Shown here: in pieces, positions 61,546 through 64,000 of the stretch
How the letters are laid out: each line of letters starts with the position of its first letter
Numbering within the stretch: the first letter of the stretch is position 1
Assembly (NCBI RefSeq): GCF_943734655.1
Contig: NC_071353.1
Location: forward strand, 80,614,909-80,678,908
Direction of reading: 5' to 3'
DNA length: 64,000 nucleotides
DNA from: Sabethes cyaneus
Lineage: Eukaryota > Arthropoda > Insecta > Diptera > Culicidae
Notes under the pieces: generated by a model
The model's database searches: none
What the model was told of the DNA's origin: nothing
Seen by the model: only the letters and a program-made list of their open reading frames with translations
Translations under genes and position numbers: made by a program

Positions 61546-62204
61546 TATATAGGCTGTGAACCATTTCGCGAAATTTTTAACTTTTTGGTTAAAATTTGAC
61601 AGTTCGATGGTTATTTCTCCTTGAGTGGTTAAAATCAGTTCAGAATGTGAACCATTTCATATTTGACGGATAGATAGTTTTGACGTAGGACTACGTCTTT
61701 GTTTACTATACTGGGACTGGGTAGCACTTTGTGAAAACGAAAATAGAAGTGTAACGTTTGAATGAAAGATTTCAAATGCTAATAACTACTAAACTACTGA
61801 ATGAAACTGAACAATTTATATGCCGTTGGATAGATAAAATGGCCTGCAATTTTATAGGAGGTAAGAGAGCAATTTTAGGGGGGGCATAAGAGGAGGGGGG
61901 GCTCCCATATAAATGAAACGCAAATTTTTTCAAAACTCGAAAACTAATCAAGCAAATGGAACCAAATTTGGAATATGGGGGTTTCAGAAAGCAAGTTTTT
62001 GACGTAGGACTACATCTTTGTTTGCTATACTGGGACTGGGTAGCACTTTGTGAAAACGAAAATAGAAGTGTAACGTTTGAATGAAAGATTTCAAATGCTA
62101 ATAACTACTAAACTACTGAACGAAACTGAACAATTTATACGTCAGCAATTTTATGGAGGGGATAAGAGAGCAATTTTATGGAGGGCGTAAGAGGGGGGGG
62201 GGGG

Positions 62205-62395
62205 CTCACCGCCCAGTTAGCTTCGAGGTACGATGCTGGTCTTACAAGTCAGTCGTCGTATGTTTGAAACTCGGTAAGGCGGTTCTTGCTAGAAAGATTC
62301 AGTAGGATCGTTGCATTTGCCCCGTAACTTTCCTGTACTCTAATAGCCGGCTGTGAAATATGTCAATAAAGAAGGGTAATGTCTAAAGACGGTAA
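62205..62395 (+). mobile_element. tRNA-derived SINE, family 1, copy 2
   Basis: CCCAGTTAGCTTCGAGGTACG (A-box region) and GTCGTATGTTTGAAACTCGG (diverged B box) align with 14790-14855. A body with GTAACTTTCCTGTACTC and TCAATAAAGAAGGGTAATGTC follows. It sits inside a 145-bp array. The B box has lost the consensus TTCGA, so it may be inactive. Confidence 0.7.
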
Positions 62396-63184
62396 AAACC
62401 CAAGGCTTTGCTTTGCTAAGAGGGTAGGGCTCCTATACAAATGAAACACAAATATCCTCAAAACTCGAGAACTAATCAAGCAAATGGAACCAAATAAGGC
62501 ATGTGAGGGTTTCAAAAGGCAAGAAATTTTTCTATGGTGAATTGAGACCCGTTCCCTCTCTAGGAGGGGGGCTCGCATACAAATAATATACAAATTTCCT
62601 TATAACTCGAGAATTAATCAAGCAAATGGAACCAAATTTGGCATGTGGGGGTTTTTGGAGGTAAGAATTTTTTCTTACTGAGACCCCTTACCCTTCTAGG
62701 TGGGGAGGCTCCTATACCAATGAAATACAAATTTCCTCATAACTCGATAACTAATTAAGCAAATGGAACCAAATTTGGCATGTCGGGGTTTTTGGAAGCA
62801 GAGGTGAGACCCCTCACCCCTGTGGTAGAAAGATAACGGCTCTCATCAAATGAAACAGAAATTTTTGCGTATGTGCCATATTTTCTACTATGTAGCAAGC
62901 GGTAAGCTGTGAAAGTAAACTAGTAAAACCTTCTTGGAGCAAAAGAAGTAAATCGACGCTGCTAACTTGCGTGCCTGTTGCCCTTCATGTCAAAAGAGAA
63001 GGACATTCGAATGGCACGTCATATTTGCGATGAACGTGTTTTGGCTTTAATGTTATTTGTAACCAATGGCCCTTTTAACGGCACAAGCGAGTTGAAGCAA
63101 GATTATTGAAACATGTAAAGCTACGCATAATAATATTTAATACAATAATCTGTGGGCTGGCCATTCATTACTATTTCAACCTAT

Positions 63185-63429
63185 CCACCTTTTCGCGTGC
63201 TTAATGGCGGATAGTGGGCGCAACTTTTGGAAAATATTTCAATGCTTTTGGCAACTTTGCTAACGTACGCTTGACAGTTTTGCAAGGGGAAAATGTCAAC
63301 TTGACGTGAGCAGAGTTGCCAAAAGCATGTTATTTTTTCCGATAGTTGTACCCACACGCCGTAAAGCCCTATAAATGTATATCTTTATAGGGCTTTAACT
63401 AGCCGCCATTAGGCACGCGAAAAGGTCGA
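63185..63429. mobile_element. compound palindromic MITE, about 245 bp
   Basis: CCTTTTCGCGTGC...TAATGGCGG at the left is inverted at the right (CCGCCATTA...GCACGCGAAAAGG). Inside are a second inverted pair (TGCTTTTGGCAACTTTGCT / AGCAGAGTTGCCAAAAGCA) and a third (AAAGCCCTATAAA / TTTATAGGGCTTT). Copies 1 and 2 of the surrounding repeat lack it (TTTCAACCTTTATAATGCAC), which fixes the boundaries to within a few bases; AT or TAT is duplicated. Confidence 0.82.
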
Positions 63430-64000
63430 TATGATGCACACAAATGATTTGAAAAGAAATCTCTATGCCTCAATGGTTGCAGGCGTTGTACTTATGAACC
63501 CCCTTCCACGTATTTTCAAAGCCACCACTGCTTTCAATGATGAATTGAATCTGAATATTTCGCTCTTCTCATTAAAACATTCACTTAAACAATGGCACTA
63601 ACAGGTTCTTATAAACATACAAATGCCAGAAATGCAGTTTACATTAGCCTTTGATCCAATGATCTGATATAGTCCTACGTCACCTTTTCGTACAACCCTT
63701 AGGGCTGTATACCTTGTAGTTTTTTTCTATGGTGAATTAAGACCCCTCCCCTCTTTAAGAAGGGAGGGCTCCCATACAAATAATATTTAAATTTCCTCAT
63801 AATTCGAAAACTAATCAAGTAAAAGAAACCAAATTTGGTAGCTACCTAGGTAAGCATTTTTTCTATAATGAATTAGGATCTTTGTCTTTGTTATGAAGGG
63901 GGATCCCATACAAATGAAATACAAATTTCCTCATAACTCTAGATCTAATCAAGAAAATGAAGATAAATTTAGCATGTGGGGGTTTTTAGAGGCATGAATT

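Larger units (their letters stand above)
61996..63720 (-). repeat. CTACAAGG-family repeat, copy 4 (inner)
   Basis: Reverse orientation: tail end TGACGTAGGACTACATC at 61996, array of about three units at 62400-62830, middle block with ATTTCGCTCTTCTC, head end CCTTGTAG at 63720. It contains a SINE (62205-62395) and a palindromic MITE (63185-63429). T-runs flank both ends. Confidence 0.72.
61679..64000 (-). repeat. CTACAAGG-family repeat, copy 5 (outer), interrupted
   Basis: Tail at 61679-61830 in reverse orientation, then one 145-bp unit to about 61995. The unit resumes at 63721 (TTTTTTCTATGGTGAATTAAG) and the array continues to the end of the window. Copy 4 lies between, inserted in the T-run of the unit. 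Confidence 0.7.

Overview
The window looks like repeat-dense nuclear DNA from a dipteran, most probably a mosquito. No ordinary host gene was recognised. The evidence is the mix of mobile elements: R1-clade, CR1-like, jockey/I-like and L1/Tx1-like non-LTR retrotransposons; tRNA-derived SINEs; TA-flanked pogo-like and palindromic MITEs; a TTAA-flanked piggyBac-like MITE; an 8-bp-flanked hAT-like MITE; and very long (CA)n and (AGAC)n tracts. Genus cannot be fixed from sequence alone.

Layout. 1-6 kb: AT-rich repeats, a (CATA)n tract, a 500-bp (CA)n tract inside a dispersed repeat (here 'CA-family'), and a ~1.6-kb repeat (here 'CTACAAGG family') carrying an array of ~145-bp units. 6-15 kb: two copies of one L1/Tx1-like retrotransposon. 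The second is interrupted by a 1.6-kb pogo-like element that itself holds a 187-bp palindromic MITE; a tRNA-type SINE follows. 15-23 kb: a minus-strand jockey/I-like retrotransposon apparently split in two, with a plus-strand CR1-like element and unassigned DNA between the halves. 23-26 kb: a 25-bp direct repeat bounding 2.2 kb that contains a 0.9-kb piggyBac-like foldback MITE, then a near-perfect hairpin MITE. 26.8-32.2 kb: a second SINE family, then a nearly open minus-strand CR1-like element lodged inside a CA-family copy. 32.2-38 kb: an R1-like pseudogene carrying the same palindromic MITE family, a CTACAAGG copy with a pogo-like MITE, and a 2.6-kb pogo-like element with a nested 706-bp MITE. 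38.5-45.7 kb: a 5.2-kb R1-clade element with gag and pol, sitting exactly between two (CA)n tracts of one CA-family copy. 45.7-50.2 kb: three more retrotransposon fragments and a hAT-like MITE inside a 145-bp-array element. 51.4-58.2 kb: large 145-bp-unit arrays ending in about 3.47 kb of almost perfect (AGAC)n. 58.2-59.4 kb: a 5'-truncated, three-exon pogo/Tigger-type DDE transposase gene. 59.4-64 kb: further CTACAAGG copies, one inserted in another, plus hairpin MITEs, a SINE and a ~155-bp minisatellite.

How it fits together. Nothing here forms a pathway; the window is a record of nested insertion. Several insertions can be read precisely because an unfilled paralogue, or a resumed reading frame, lies in the same window. 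The most notable is the R1-clade element: it has (CA)n directly at both ends, and a second 3'-end fragment of the same family also lies beside the CA-family tail. That fits the (AC)n-targeted habit known for some R1-clade lineages.
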